Source: VRUE01 sp963774555
GTDB lineage: Bacteria > Actinomycetota > Thermoleophilia > Solirubrobacterales > 70-9
Length of the DNA: 64,000 nt
Direction: 5' to 3'
Assembly (NCBI GenBank): GCA_963774555.1
Contig: CAVZFL010000002.1
Span: forward strand, 310,001 to 374,000
Shown here: piece after piece, positions 40,377 to 52,504 of the stretch
Layout of the letters: each line of letters starts with the position of its first letter
How positions within the stretch are numbered: the stretch's first letter is position 1
Made by a program: the position numbers and the translations under genes
Notes under the pieces: model-generated
Seen by the model: only the letters and a program-made list of their open reading frames with translations
Told to the model about the DNA's origin: nothing
Databases searched by the model: none

Positions 40377-41591
40377 TCAGACCCGTCCCGCCGCCTGCCG
40401 TTGCTGGCGGGCGATTGCATCGACAATGACGGCGATCAGCAGGACGCCGCCGGTGACCATGAACTTGACCGCCGAGGAGAGGGCGAGCAGATCCATGCCG
40501 TTGGAGATCGAGCCGATCACCAGGGCGCCCAGGAGCGCCGTCCAGACCGAGCCGCGACCGCCGAAGAGGCTGGTGCCGGCGATCACCGGGCCGGCGATCG
40601 CGAGCAGGAGCAGGTCGCTGCCGCCGGAGCTCTGGTTGACGGCGAGCAGACGCGAGGCGGCCATGATGCCGCCGATCGCCGCCATCGTGCTGCAGATCGC
40701 GAAGACCGCGACGCGGACGCCGCCCAGGCGGATGCCGGCCCGCCGCGCCGCCTCGGCGTTGCCGCCGACGGCGTAGACGTGGCGGCCGAAGCGGGTGCGC
40801 TTGACCACGTACTCCATGCCGACCACGAATGCGAGCAGGATCAGCACTGCCAGAGGCAGCCCGCGGTCGGAGTTGAGGATCGCCATCGCGACGACCGCCA
40901 CGATCGCGACCAGGGCGATGCGGATCGCCAGCGGCGCCACCCCCTCGCCGGTGATGCCGGCAGCGACCCGGCGGCGGTGGCCGACGAGGACGACGGCAGC
41001 GTAGACCGCGATCACGAGGGCGGCGACGATCCAGCCGACCGTGTCGGAGTAGAAGGTGTTGGCGAGGCCGGTGATCTTGGGGTCGGTGATGTTGATCGAG
41101 CCGGTCGAGCCCAGCACCTGCAGCAGCGCCCCCTGCCAGGCGAGCAGGCCGGCGAGGGTGACGACGAAGGAGGGAACGCCGAAGCGGCTGAAGACCGACC
41201 CCTGGAAGAGGCCGATGGCGGTCCCGACCAGCACGCCAGCGGCGATCGCCAGGTAGGGATTCCAGCCGTGCTGGACGTTGAGCACGGCCATCACCGCCGC
41301 GGCGAGGCCGCTGACGGCGCCGACCGAGAGGTCGATCTCGCCCAGCAGCAGCACGTAGACGATTCCCACCGAGATCAACCCCGTGGCGGTGATCTGCAGC
41401 ATCAGGTTGGTCAGGTTCTGTGCCGAGAGGAAGCGGTCGTTCTCGAACTGGAAGATCGCCCAGATCACGGCCAGGCCGACGACCACGCGCAGCGAGGCGA
41501 GGTCACCCTGGACGAAACGACGCAGGGTCTCGCGGCGCGCCGCGCGCACCTTCTCGGCGGTGGGGGCGGCCGTGGCGGCCTCGGCGCTCAC
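40377..41591 (-). CDS. Sugar ABC transporter permease (XylH/RbsC type)
   Basis: A 404-residue permease with about 10-12 membrane helices in the RbsC/XylH fold: LNLTNLMLQITATGLISVGIV-like SAQNLTNLMLQITATGLISV and GEIDLSVGAVSGLAAAVMAV at the start, LQGALLQVLGSTGSI in the middle, VYAVGGNAEAARRAGIRLGG, and AVNQSSGGSDLLLLAIAGPVIAG near the end. It forms the channel of the importer with the ATPase and the binding protein. Its GTG/ATG start overlaps the ATPase stop by 4 bases. Intact and of normal length. Confidence 0.9.
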   Translation of the reverse strand: MSAEAATAAPTAEKVRAARRETLRRFVQGDLASLRVVVGLAVIWAIFQFENDRFLSAQNLTNLMLQITATGLISVGIVYVLLLGEIDLSVGAVSGLAAAVMAVLNVQHGWNPYLAIAAGVLVGTAIGLFQGSVFSRFGVPSFVVTLAGLLAWQGALLQVLGSTGSINITDPKITGLANTFYSDTVGWIVAALVIAVYAAVVLVGHRRRVAAGITGEGVAPLAIRIALVAIVAVVAMAILNSDRGLPLAVLILLAFVVGMEYVVKRTRFGRHVYAVGGNAEAARRAGIRLGGVRVAVFAICSTMAAIGGIMAASRLLAVNQSSGGSDLLLLAIAGPVIAGTSLFGGRGSVWTALLGALVIGSISNGMDLLALSSAVKFMVTGGVLLIAVIVDAIARQQRQAAGRV

Positions 41592-42361
41592 GCCGGCGCC
41601 TCTCCGTTGCCGGCGGCCGAGCCGGTGATCGCGGCGACCACCTCGTCCTCGCTGGTCGAGCCGACCTCGTAGCTGCCGGCGACCTTGCCCAGGCGCAGGA
41701 CGACGATCCGGTCCGCCACCGCGAAGACGTTGGCGAGGTTGTGGCTGATCACGACGACGCCGAGGTCGCGCTCGCGCAGGCGGCCGATCAACTCCAGCAC
41801 CTGCTTGGTCTGGGGCACGCCGAGCGCCGCGGTCGGCTCGTCGAGCAGGACGACCTTGGGCTCGCCGAGGAGGGAGCGGGCGACCGCCACCTGCTGGCGC
41901 TGGCCGCCGGAGAGGGTCCCGACCTCGCTGCGCAGGCTGGGGATCGTCACCGCCAGGCCGGAGAGCAGCTCCCCGGTCTGGTGCTCCATCCGCGCCTCGT
42001 CGAGCTGCCGGGAGACGGTCCCCGGCCCGGGCGAGACCTCCTCCTTGCCGAGGAAGACGTTGGCGACGACGTCGAGGTTGTCGCAGAGGGCGAGGTCCTG
42101 GTAGACGGTGGCGATGCCGAGCGCGGTGGCGTCCTGGGGGCGCGAGATCGTCACCGGCGCGCCGCCGAAGCGGATCGTGCCGGCGTCGGGCCCGTGGATG
42201 CCGGCGATCGTCTTGACCAGCGTCGACTTGCCGGCGCCGTTGTCCCCGACCAATCCGATCACCTCGCCCGGCTCGACCGCGAAGTCGACCCGGTCCAACG
42301 CCTGGACCGGGCCGAACTTCTTGCTCACGCCGTCTATCTCGAGCAGAGCGGTCGAGGTCAT
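41588..42361 (-). CDS. Sugar ABC transporter ATP-binding protein (single-domain)
   Basis: A 257-residue ATPase: Walker A GDNGAGKSTLVKTIAG, Q-loop region TVYQDLALCDNL, signature LSGGQRQQVAVARSL, Walker B VVLLDEPTAALG, switch VVVISHNL. Classical ribose/xylose ATPases (RbsA/XylG) have two tandem domains of about 500 residues, but this one has one, as in many actinobacterial sugar importers, so a homodimer is inferred. It sits between the permease (4-base overlap) and the binding-protein gene (12 bases upstream). Confidence 0.92.
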   Translation of the reverse strand: MTSTALLEIDGVSKKFGPVQALDRVDFAVEPGEVIGLVGDNGAGKSTLVKTIAGIHGPDAGTIRFGGAPVTISRPQDATALGIATVYQDLALCDNLDVVANVFLGKEEVSPGPGTVSRQLDEARMEHQTGELLSGLAVTIPSLRSEVGTLSGGQRQQVAVARSLLGEPKVVLLDEPTAALGVPQTKQVLELIGRLRERDLGVVVISHNLANVFAVADRIVVLRLGKVAGSYEVGSTSEDEVVAAITGSAAGNGEAPA

Positions 42362-42373
42362 CGCCTCACCTGA

Positions 42374-43465
42374 CTAGGAGATGCCTGCTTCTTCGCATGC
42401 TTTGACGTAGGGGCCGGTGCAGAGTTCTTCGGCCGTGATGAACCCGTCGGCGACCACCGTCTGCTTGACGTTGGCTTTGGTCACCGCGATCGGTTCGAGC
42501 AGGACCGAGGGAACGTTCACCTTGCCGTTGTTCGGTTCGTCGGTGATCTTGGACTTGGGGAATTCCTTTCCTTCGGCGAGCGCAACGGCGATTTCCGCCG
42601 CCACCTTCGTCTCCGGCTGGATCGCCTTGTAGACGGTCATGTACTGCTGGCCGGCGAGGATCCGCTGGACTCCGGCGACCGTGGCGTCCTGGCCGGTGGT
42701 CGGCTTGTCCGCCGGATTGATCCCGGCCGACTTCATTGCCGCAATCGCGCCGCCGCCGGTTTCGTCGTTGGCCGCGTAGACGCCTTCGAACCCGTTGTTG
42801 CCGAGCGCCGTGATCGCCTGCTGCATCTCGTCCTGGGCCTTCGTCGCCGACCATTCCGGGGTGTCGTATTCCTTCGCGATCTGGACCCCGGCGGCGTCGA
42901 ACCCGTTGTGCGCGCCTTCCTTGAAGAGAGCCGCGTTGCTGTCGGCGGGATCGCCGTTGATCATCACGATCGGGCCGCTGGCGCTGCCGTCTTCTTTCAG
43001 CTTTTTCGCCAGCGTTTCAGCCTGCAGTTCGCCGACTTTGACGTTGTCGAAGGAGACGTAGTAGTCGGGTTCGGCGTTTTCGATCAGGCGGTCGTAGCTG
43101 AGCACCGGCACGTTCTGGGCCTGCGCCTTTTCGACGATCGCCGCGGCGGACGCCGCATCGACCGGGTCGAGCACCAGCACTTCGGCGCCCTGGGTTAGGG
43201 CAGCTTCAGCCTGACTCTGTTGCTTTGAAGCGTCCTCCCCCGCGTTGCTGTAGATGATTTCGCATTCTTCGCAGAGGTCTTCGACGTTCTGTTCGAATTC
43301 GGGACGATCGTGAGCTTCGTAGCGTGGGGTTTCGTTCTCCGGCAGGAGAAGTGCGATCTGGGGACCGCCGCCACCGCTGCTGCCACCACACCCGGCGGCA
43401 AAGACGACGATCGCAGCAAGGGCACCCGCGGCGACCGAGAAACGCTTCAAGGCTGATAGGGACAT
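42374..43465 (-). CDS. Sugar-binding lipoprotein (XylF-like) of the ABC importer
   Basis: A 363-residue periplasmic-binding protein anchored by a lipoprotein signal (AIVVFAAGCGGSSGGGG). The mature part follows XylF: LLLPENETPRYEAHDRPEFE, EVLVLDPVDAASAAAIVEKA, VPVLSYDRLIENAEPDYYVS, FDNVKVGELQAETLAKKLKE, GVYAANDETGGGAIAAMKSA, and GQDATVAGVQRILAGQQYMT. The YDRLI-AEPDYYVSFDN-KVGELQA block is characteristic of D-xylose binding proteins, so xylose or a similar aldose is the likely ligand. The last 15 residues contain two cysteines (ELCTGPYVKACEEAG), probably a disulfide. First gene of the importer operon. Confidence 0.9.
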   Translation of the reverse strand: MSLSALKRFSVAAGALAAIVVFAAGCGGSSGGGGPQIALLLPENETPRYEAHDRPEFEQNVEDLCEECEIIYSNAGEDASKQQSQAEAALTQGAEVLVLDPVDAASAAAIVEKAQAQNVPVLSYDRLIENAEPDYYVSFDNVKVGELQAETLAKKLKEDGSASGPIVMINGDPADSNAALFKEGAHNGFDAAGVQIAKEYDTPEWSATKAQDEMQQAITALGNNGFEGVYAANDETGGGAIAAMKSAGINPADKPTTGQDATVAGVQRILAGQQYMTVYKAIQPETKVAAEIAVALAEGKEFPKSKITDEPNNGKVNVPSVLLEPIAVTKANVKQTVVADGFITAEELCTGPYVKACEEAGIS

Positions 43466-43553
43466 GAGGCTCTCCTTTCGCCCCTGCCTTACCCGCTTCC
43501 CGCAAATACCACTCCACCGTAGCGCCGAAAAGCCCTGCGCGCCAGGAAAATCT

Positions 43554-46427
<2,874 letters not shown>

Positions 46428-46476
46428 TCCACCCGAGTCTACCCACACGAACAGATGTTCCCCAACCCCCAAGCCT

Positions 46477-46521
46477 CGATGTCGCACTTTCCGCCGCATA
46501 CCGGTTGAAATTGCGACATCG
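46477..46521. repeat. Family A palindrome, copy A3
   Basis: A 45-base palindrome with perfect ends CGATGTCGCA / TGCGACATCG. With A4 it forms a dimer separated by exactly 28 bases, between uvrA and the AbiEi-DUF559 gene. Confidence 0.85.
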
Positions 46522-46549
46522 GGCCTCGTGGGGGGAGAATTCGGCCCGC

Positions 46550-46588
46550 GGTCGCCCTTATCTCCGGTATGCGGCAGGAAGTGCGACC
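46550..46588. repeat. Family A palindrome, copy A4, containing a start codon
   Basis: A degenerate copy, arms GGTCGCCCTTATC / AGGAAGTGCGACC. The ATG of the AbiEi-DUF559 gene (46569) is at its centre, so the right arm is translated as MRQEVRP. Confidence 0.8.
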
Positions 46589-47492
46589 TCATGGCGCCTT
46601 GGCGAGACTCGCCGCGGCCCAGCATGGCGTCGTCTCGCAGCGCCAGCTCGCTGAGCTGGGCTATTCGGAGGGTGCCGTTGGACGAGCGGTGCAGTCCGGG
46701 CGGCTGCATCGGTTGTATCGGGGCGTGTATGGCGTCGGTCACCCCGCGGTCTCGAATCACGGTCGGTATCTCGCAGCAGCCTTCGCCTGCGGAAAAGGAG
46801 CACTGCTGAGTCACGAGTCCGCGGCATGGCTGTGGGGACTCGTGCCCGCACGGCCACAGATTCCCGAGGTGACGGTTCCGTCGCGCGGTCACGGCCGCTC
46901 CGGCATTCGGATACATCATTCGACGATTCTGGAGGAGGAAGACTTGGCCGTTGTCGAATCCATCCCCACAACGGCCGTACCGCGAACGCTGCTCGACTGC
47001 GGGGCGAGGCAAGGGGGCAGGCCCCTCGAAAGGCTCGTTGAGAAGGCGGAGCGACGTGGGCTCCTCGACCTGGGAACCATGGAGGCGTTGATTGCTCGCA
47101 GCGGTCGCCACGCAGGACGACGTCCACTGCGCCGCGCCTTGGCGCTCTACCTCGATCCAGTCATGTCTCGAGCTCGCACCGAACGTGCGTTCCTGGCGAT
47201 CGTAAAGCGCGCCGGACTACCACGGCCCGCCATCAATTTGTTCGTGGCCGGACACGAGATCGACGCCTACTGGGAGCGCGAGCGCTTTGCCGTCGAACTC
47301 GACGGCTGGGACACCCATCGCACCCGCGCTGCCTTCGAGCGCGATCCCTTGCGAATCGAGGATCTCAAGCTGGCGGGCATCGACGCGATCCGCATCACAG
47401 CGCGTCGCATCGAACGGGAACCCGACGAGGTTGCCCGACGACTCCGCACGCTGCTCGAAAGGCGTCGACGTGCGCTCAGACTCCATATATAA
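46569..47492 (+). CDS. AbiEi-type winged-helix plus DUF559 (Vsr-like nuclease) protein
   Basis: A 307-residue protein. Residues 8-60 (ALARLAAAQHGVVSQRQLAE; RLHRLYRGVYGVG) match the AbiEi_4 winged-helix domain; a middle beta domain follows (PEVTVPSRGHGRSGIRIHHS). Residues about 200-300 match DUF559, a PD-(D/E)XK endonuclease fold related to Vsr: EIDAYWERERFAVELDGWDT, with catalytic-type Asp and Glu-x-Asp, then AAFERDPLRIEDLKLAGIDA. Family members in actinobacteria are common but unexplained. Start is ATG 46569 at the centre of palindrome A4 (alternative GTG at 46581). It stands alone, bracketed by two dimers of the same palindrome. No AbiEii toxin is next to it. Confidence 0.82.
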   Translation: MRQEVRPHGALARLAAAQHGVVSQRQLAELGYSEGAVGRAVQSGRLHRLYRGVYGVGHPAVSNHGRYLAAAFACGKGALLSHESAAWLWGLVPARPQIPEVTVPSRGHGRSGIRIHHSTILEEEDLAVVESIPTTAVPRTLLDCGARQGGRPLERLVEKAERRGLLDLGTMEALIARSGRHAGRRPLRRALALYLDPVMSRARTERAFLAIVKRAGLPRPAINLFVAGHEIDAYWERERFAVELDGWDTHRTRAAFERDPLRIEDLKLAGIDAIRITARRIEREPDEVARRLRTLLERRRRALRLHI

Positions 47493-47520
47493 GCCCCAAG
47501 CCGCTGCCCCTCAAGGCACA

Positions 47521-47563
47521 GATGTCGCATTTCCCTCCGCTATGCGGCGGAAACTACGACCGC
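47521..47563. repeat. Family A palindrome, copy A5
   Basis: Arms GATGTCGCATTTCC / GGAAACTACGACCGC around CTCCGCTATGCGGC. 29 bases after the stop of the DUF559 gene; forms a dimer with A6. Confidence 0.85.
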
Positions 47564-47591
47564 GCTGTCCCTTGGGGTCGATGGGTCCCGG

Positions 47592-47634
47592 GATGTCGCA
47601 CTTGACGCCGCTATGCGGCGGAAAGTGCGACCGC
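47592..47634. repeat. Family A palindrome, copy A6
   Basis: Arms GATGTCGCACTT / AAAGTGCGACCGC around GACGCCGCTATGCGGCGG. The spacer to A5 is 28 bases, the same as between A3 and A4. It ends 9 bases before the stop of the thioredoxin-TPR gene. Confidence 0.85.
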
Positions 47635-47643
47635 ACCGGGGGG

Positions 47644-48382
47644 TTAGTAGAGGGCGGTGGATAGGCGGCGGCGGTAGCGGGATGTGGTGGGGTTGTCGGG
47701 AGGGAGCGTGGTGAGGATGCCTACTGCGGCGCGGCGGAGGAGCTCGCGGGTGTCGTCGTCGGCTGCGGGCATCGCTTCGAGGAGGGCGTCTAGGGCAGGC
47801 TCGTGGTCGCCGCGGTCGAGGGCCTTGAAGGCGTCGAGGCCGATCCCGGCCTTGGCCAGCCGGATACGGGCGGCGATGCCGGCTGCGGCGAAGTCCTCGG
47901 GATGGGAATCGACGGCTTCCAGCGCCTCGTCCTCGGCGCCGCGCTCCAGGCGGGCACGGGCCAGTGCGACGGCGATGTCTGAACGGCGCGGCTCCAGTTC
48001 TGAGGCCTCGCGCAGGGAGAGCTCGTCGCCCGCCGCCAGCAGCTCGTCGGCGCGCGAGGGGACGAGACGAGTCGAAGAAGTCGTCCACCTTGGCCTTGGG
48101 TACGGCGCCGACGAACTCGTCGACGACGGCGCCGTCGCGGAAGGCCTTGACCGCCGGAATGCCCTGGACACCGAAGCGCGCCGCCAGCGCCTGGTTGGCG
48201 TCGACGTCGATCTTGGCGAGCACGACCGTGCCTTCGCGCGCGGCCTCGGCCGCCTCGAGGGCCGGGGTCAGGGTGCGGCACGGTCCACACCACTCGGCCC
48301 AGAAGTCGACCACCACCGGCACCGTTCGGGAGCGCTCGATCACCTCGCTCTCGAAAGTCGCATCGCTGACGTCGACGGCCAC
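47644..48382 (-). CDS. Thioredoxin-TPR protein (CnoX-like), one frameshift
   Basis: About 245 residues in two frames. N-terminal thioredoxin domain: VVVDFWAEWCGPCRTLTPAL with active-site CGPC, then VLAKIDVDANQALAARFGVQ and GIPAVKAFRDGAVVDEFVGA. The C-terminal part is a TPR-like helical region: PSRADELLAAGDELSLREAS, LERGAEDEALEAVDSHPEDF, DHEPALDALLEAMPAADDDT. This is the CnoX/YbbN layout, a redox-regulated holdase that protects proteins from oxidation and hands them to GroEL/DnaK. The frames meet near 48070, where removing one base gives DRLVPSRADELL. The GTG start 48382 is family-like. Tail-to-tail with the DUF559 gene across A5/A6. Confidence 0.85.
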
Positions 48383-48468
48383 CGGCAGAGAATAGTTAAG
48401 GGTCCTTGTGTCGCCCGTCCCTCGCGAGTAGCTTGAACCCGAGGCGGGGATCGAACGAAGGAGGAGAC

Positions 48469-48848
48469 ATGTCGAACGTCGATGCCGCCCGGTCCGCCTA
48501 CGAGGCTTTCGGCCGCGGTGACCTGGAAGCGCTGCAAGGAGATGCTCGCCGAGGACGGCACCTGGCTCACCTCGGACGAGCTGCCGCTCGGCGGCGAGAC
48601 CGCGAGGACGCGATGCGATCATCGGGAACTTCGCCCAGATCCCCAACTACTGGTCGTCGTTCAGCGTCGAGCCCGAGGAGTTCATCGACGCCGGCGACTG
48701 GGTGGTGGTGCGCGGCACTCAGCGGGCCGGCAACGACAGCGGCAGCTTCGAGGCGCCCTTCGCGCACTTGATGAAGTTCGCCGACGGCAAGCTCGTGCGC
48801 GGCGAGTTCTACGCCGACAGCGCCAAGGCGGCGAAGGTTCTGGCCTAA
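48469..48848 (+). CDS. SnoaL-like (NTF2-fold) protein, two frameshifts
   Basis: A protein of about 126 residues spread over three frames: MSNVDAARSAYEAFGRGDLE, then EMLAEDGTWLTSDELPLGGE, then AIIGNFAQIPNYWSSFSVEP and WVVVRGTQRAGNDSGSFEAP, VRGEFYADSAKAAKVLA. The order and spacing fit the NTF2/SnoaL fold, a small cone-shaped barrel used by isomerases, hydrolases and polyketide cyclases. The start ATG at 48469 has GGAGGAG upstream. Frameshifts lie near 48533 (an extra C after CTG) and about 48600-48615. Ends overlapping the tail of the MmgE/PrpD gene. Confidence 0.72.
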
Positions 48849-50333
48849 GGAGAGGGGCGAAGTGACGGGGGGCGTCGCGGAGCGCGCCGCGGCGCCCACT
48901 CCGGCAACCGCCAGGCGCTCCTCGACCACCGCGCGCTGCTCGTCCAGCGGGCGCCCGCAGGAGCCGGGCTCGCGGCCCTCGACGACCCGGGAGGAACCGT
49001 CGCGAAGGCGGATGCGCAGGCGGCTGGGGAAGGTCATCGCGCAGCGCTGCGGTGTCGAGACCGTCGATCGTGCCGCCAGGATGCCTCGAAGCCAGGCCGC
49101 CGCCCGCGCGACCTGGCAGCCGACCGCGCAGCGAACCGGCCACTGCACGGCGCAACTTGCGGTCGGCGCGCAGCGCCCGCAGCACCGCCGGCGCCGGATT
49201 CGCCTCGTCCATGCCGGTGTCGCCGAGGCGGCGGCGGATACGCAGTAGATCGCCGAGGCCAAGGTCCGGCGAGGCACCGGCCTCGAGCGAGCCGCGCAGC
49301 GTCTTGGCGGTCAAGCGCCGGATCGTGGACGTACGCGGATACGGGAGGCCAGCCCGCGGATCTCCGCCTCGTGCTCGCGCGAGCCAGGTCGGCGCCAGCT
49401 CGGCCGGGGTGAGCCGGCCGGCGAGCAGGGCGATTGCCGTGGTGAGCGTCGCCGAGAAGTTGACCCGCACCGGCGTGAGGTCGGGACCGGCGCCGAGCTC
49501 CTCCATCTCGCAGGTGAGCCAGCCGGCCTCGATCTCGACGCCGGCGATCTCGCCGGCGTCGACTTCCGCCGCCAGGGCCGCCTCTCCCACCGACTGCAGG
49601 TAGGCACAGCCCGGCAAACGCTTGTAGGCGAGCGTGTCGGTCAGCCAAATGCTGCCGAGACCACCGAGCATCCCCGGTCGGGGCGCGAAGGAGAGGCTGG
49701 CGAGGACGCCGCGCGGGTGCTCGATCACGTCGAGCGCGCCGGTCACGCCCTCGGCGGCAAGCAGAGCCGCCCGAGCGCCGACAGCGGCGGGCTCGGCCGC
49801 CGTCAGCAGCTTGCTCTTCGGGCCCATGAAACCGGGCCACATCCCGTAGGGCGGCTGGTACAGGGCGATCGCCAGCGCGTGCGCCGTGCGCTCCGTGTCG
49901 AGGCCGAGCCCAACCGAAGCGGCGACGGCGGCCGAGGCACAGTGGATCGAGGCCCAGAACTGGCCGTTGTGGGGACCGAGGAAGAGCGCCGCGCCGAGGC
50001 GTCCGGCGACCTCGTTGGCCGCTACCTGAGCGAGCAGGGCGCGCTCGGCGTCCGGCGCGAAGGCGGCGGCCGCAGGCACCGCCGAGTGCCCGGTATGTCC
50101 CATGAAGAGGTAGTCGTCCCAGTCGTGGGCGATCGAGGCGACCGCCGAGCGGTAGACCTCCCCCACCGGCCCATCCGGCGCGACGGCCGCGAACGGCGCG
50201 GCCGCCTCCTCGCCCGCCGCGCGCCCCGCGGCGACGCACAGCGCCTGCAGCTCGCCCGCTCGCGCACGCTCGCCGGCAGATCGCTCACGCTCAGCCCCGT
50301 CGCCCAGTCCGCAATCTCTTCGCAGATCGTCAC
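48845..50333 (-). CDS. MmgE/PrpD-family protein, several frameshifts
   Basis: Related to 2-methylcitrate dehydratase and immune-responsive gene 1 proteins, about 490 residues: MTICEEIADWATGLSVSDLP at the start, YLFMGHTGHSAVPAAAAFAP, LGLDTERTAHALAIALYQPP and FMGPKSKLLTAAEPAAVGAR, VLASLSFAPRPGMLGGLGSI in the active-site region, and a C-terminal TFPSRLRIRLRDGSSRVVEG domain. It would dehydrate a tricarboxylate or a related acid; the substrate is uncertain because no prpC/prpB genes are close. Frames change near 50250, about 49050-49100 and near the end at about 48875, so the stop at 48845 is an estimate. The GTG start is at 50333. Confidence 0.75.
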
Positions 50334-50373
50334 GGCCCGGATGGTCTCAGCCGGTCAAAGAGCCGGTTCCGGC

Positions 50374-52373
50374 CTACGCCCCGGCCCTCATCCCGTCGAG
50401 GTCCCGCCGCAGCTCGCTGAGCTCGTCGCGCAGCCGCCCGGCCTCCTCGAAGCGCAGGTCGTCGGCGGCGGCGAGCATTTCCTCCTCGAGCGAGACGATC
50501 GTGCGCTCCAGCTCGGCCGGGTCGGCGAAGTCGCCGCCGCGCTTGCTGCGGCGCTTGCGCGGCGCCCGGTCCTCCATCGCCAGGAACTCGCTCATCTCGG
50601 AGATCCCCTTGCGCACGGTCGCCGGCGTTATCCCGTGCTCCTCGTTGTAGGCGAGCTGGATCGCCCGGCGACGGTCGGTCTCGCTCATCGCCGCCCGCAT
50701 CGCGTCGGTCTCCTTGTCCGCGTACATCAGCACCCGCCCGTTGACGTTGCGGGCGGCGCGGCCGATCGTCTGCACGAGGCTGGTCTCGCCGCGCAGGAAG
50801 CCCTCCTTGTCGGCGTCGAGGATCGCCACCAGCGAGACCTCGGGCAGGTCGAGCCCCTCGCGCAGCAGGTTGACGCCGACCAGCACGTCGTACTCGCCGA
50901 GGCGCAGGTCGCGGACGATCTGGATCCGTTCCAGGGTGTCGATCTCCGAGTGCAGGTAGCGGACCTTGACCCCGTACTCGAGCAGGTAGTTGGTCAGGTC
51001 CTCGGCCATCTTCTTGGTCAGGGTCGTGACGAGGACGCGATCGCCGGCCTCGGCGATCGCCTTGATCTCGTTCATCAGGTCGTCGATCTGGTTCTTCGTG
51101 GCGCGCAGCTCGATCTCGGGGTCGACGATCCCGGTCGGCCGCACGATCTGCTCGACGATGCGGCGTCGATTCGGCCCGCTCGAACGGCCCCGGCGTCGCC
51201 GAGACCATCACCAGCTGCGGCACCCGTTCGAGGAACTCGTCGAACTTGAGCGGCCGGTTGTCGATCGCCGAGGGCAGGCGGAAGCCGTAGTCGATCAGCG
51301 TCTTCTTGCGCGAGCGGTCCCCCTCGTACATGCCGCCGATCTGCGGGATCGTCTGGTGGGACTCGTCGACGAAGACGACGAAGTCGTCGGGGAAGTAGTC
51401 GATCAGCGTGTGCGGCGGGCTGCCCTGGCGGGCGGCCGTCGAGGATGCGCGAGTAGTTCTCGATCCCCGAGGTGAAGCCGATCTCCTTCAGCATCTCGAT
51501 GTCGTAGGCGGTGCGCTGGCGCAGCCGGTGCGCCTCGAGCTGCTTGCCCTCGGCCTCCAGCTCGGCGGTGCGCGAGTTCAGTTCGTGGCGGATTTCGTCG
51601 ACCGCACGGTCCAGCGTCTCGTCGCGGGTCACGTAGTGCGAGGCGGGCCAGACCGAGACGTGGTCGATCGTGTCGAGGATCTCGCCGGTCAGCGGGTCGA
51701 AGTGCTGGATCCCCTCGATCTCATCGCCGAAGAGCGCGATCCGGTAGGCCGACTCGGCGTAGGAGGGCATGATCTCCAGCACCTCGCCGCGCACCCGGAA
51801 GGTGCCGCGGCCGAGCACCGAGTCGTTGCGCTGGTACTGCATCTTGATCAGCTTGCGCAGCACCTCGTCGCGGTCGATCTCCTCGCCGACCTTGAAGAGC
51901 TGCATTTTTTCGTTGTAGACCTGGGGCGAGCCGATCCCGTAGATGCAGGAGACCGAGGCGACGATGATCACGTCGCGGCGGGCGAAGAGCGCCGCGGTCG
52001 CCGCGTGGCGCAGGCGGTCGATCTCGTCGTTGATCGAGGAGTCCTTCTCGATGTAGAGGTCCTGGGCTGGGACGTAGGCCTCGGGCTGGTAGTAGTCGTA
52101 GTAGGAGACGAAGTACTCGACCGAGTTCTCCGGGAAGAACTCGCGGAACTCGTTGCAGAGCTGCGCGGCAAGCGTCTTGTTGTGCGCGATCACCAGCGAG
52201 GGCCGCTGCACGGCGGCGATCGTCGCCGCCATCGTGAAGGTCTTGCCGGTGCCGGTCGCGCCGAGCAGGGTCTGGAAGCGTTCCCCCTGCTCGAGCCCCT
52301 CGGCCAGCCCGGCGATCGCCTTCGGCTGGTCCGCGGTCGGCGTGTAGGCCGGGTTGAGCTCGAACTCGGGCAT
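50374..52373 (-). CDS. uvrB: Excinuclease ABC subunit B, two frameshifts
   Basis: The helicase-like core of excision repair, about 665 residues over three frames. Frame 1: FQTLLGATGTGKTFTMAATI (Walker A), YYDYYQPEAYVPAQDLYIEK (beta-hairpin), DVIIVASVSCIYGIGSP. Frame 2: GGDRSRKKTLIDYGF-like YEGDRSRKKTLIDYGFRLPS and LVMVSATPG. Frame 3: RVLVTTLTKKMAEDLTNYLL, VLVGVNLLREGLDLPEVSLV, ETSLVQTIGRAARNVNGRVL and the C-terminal UVR domain EEEMLAAADDLRFEEAGRLR. Frames change near 51430 (an extra CGCC) and near 51165. The protein is otherwise normal, so sequence errors are likely. The ATG at 52373 is family-like. Confidence 0.93.
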
Positions 52374-52402
52374 GAGGACTGACGATAGGGGCTGTGGCGG
52401 GT

Positions 52403-52470
52403 GGGGCGTTGGGGCCGGGTCCCCGGGCCGGCTTCGCCGGGAGTTCCCGGGGACCCGGCCCCAACGCCCC
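52403..52470. repeat. Perfect 25-base inverted repeat between uvrB and the DoxX-like gene
   Basis: Arms 52403-52427 and 52446-52470 are exactly complementary (they begin GGGGCGTTGGGGCCGGGT and end ACCCGGCCCCAACGCCCC), separated by 18 bases that contain an inner CCGGC/GCCGG hairpin. It lies between two divergent starts, 30 bases from uvrB. Confidence 0.85.
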
Positions 52471-52504
52471 CTCTTGCCGGAAAGCTCCTAGACTGGGCCG
52501 CTCG

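Noticed and set aside
46428..47640. CRISPR array
   Set aside because: Repeated units here are palindromes in two dimers around a gene, not evenly spaced direct repeats with unique spacers; no cas genes are in the window.
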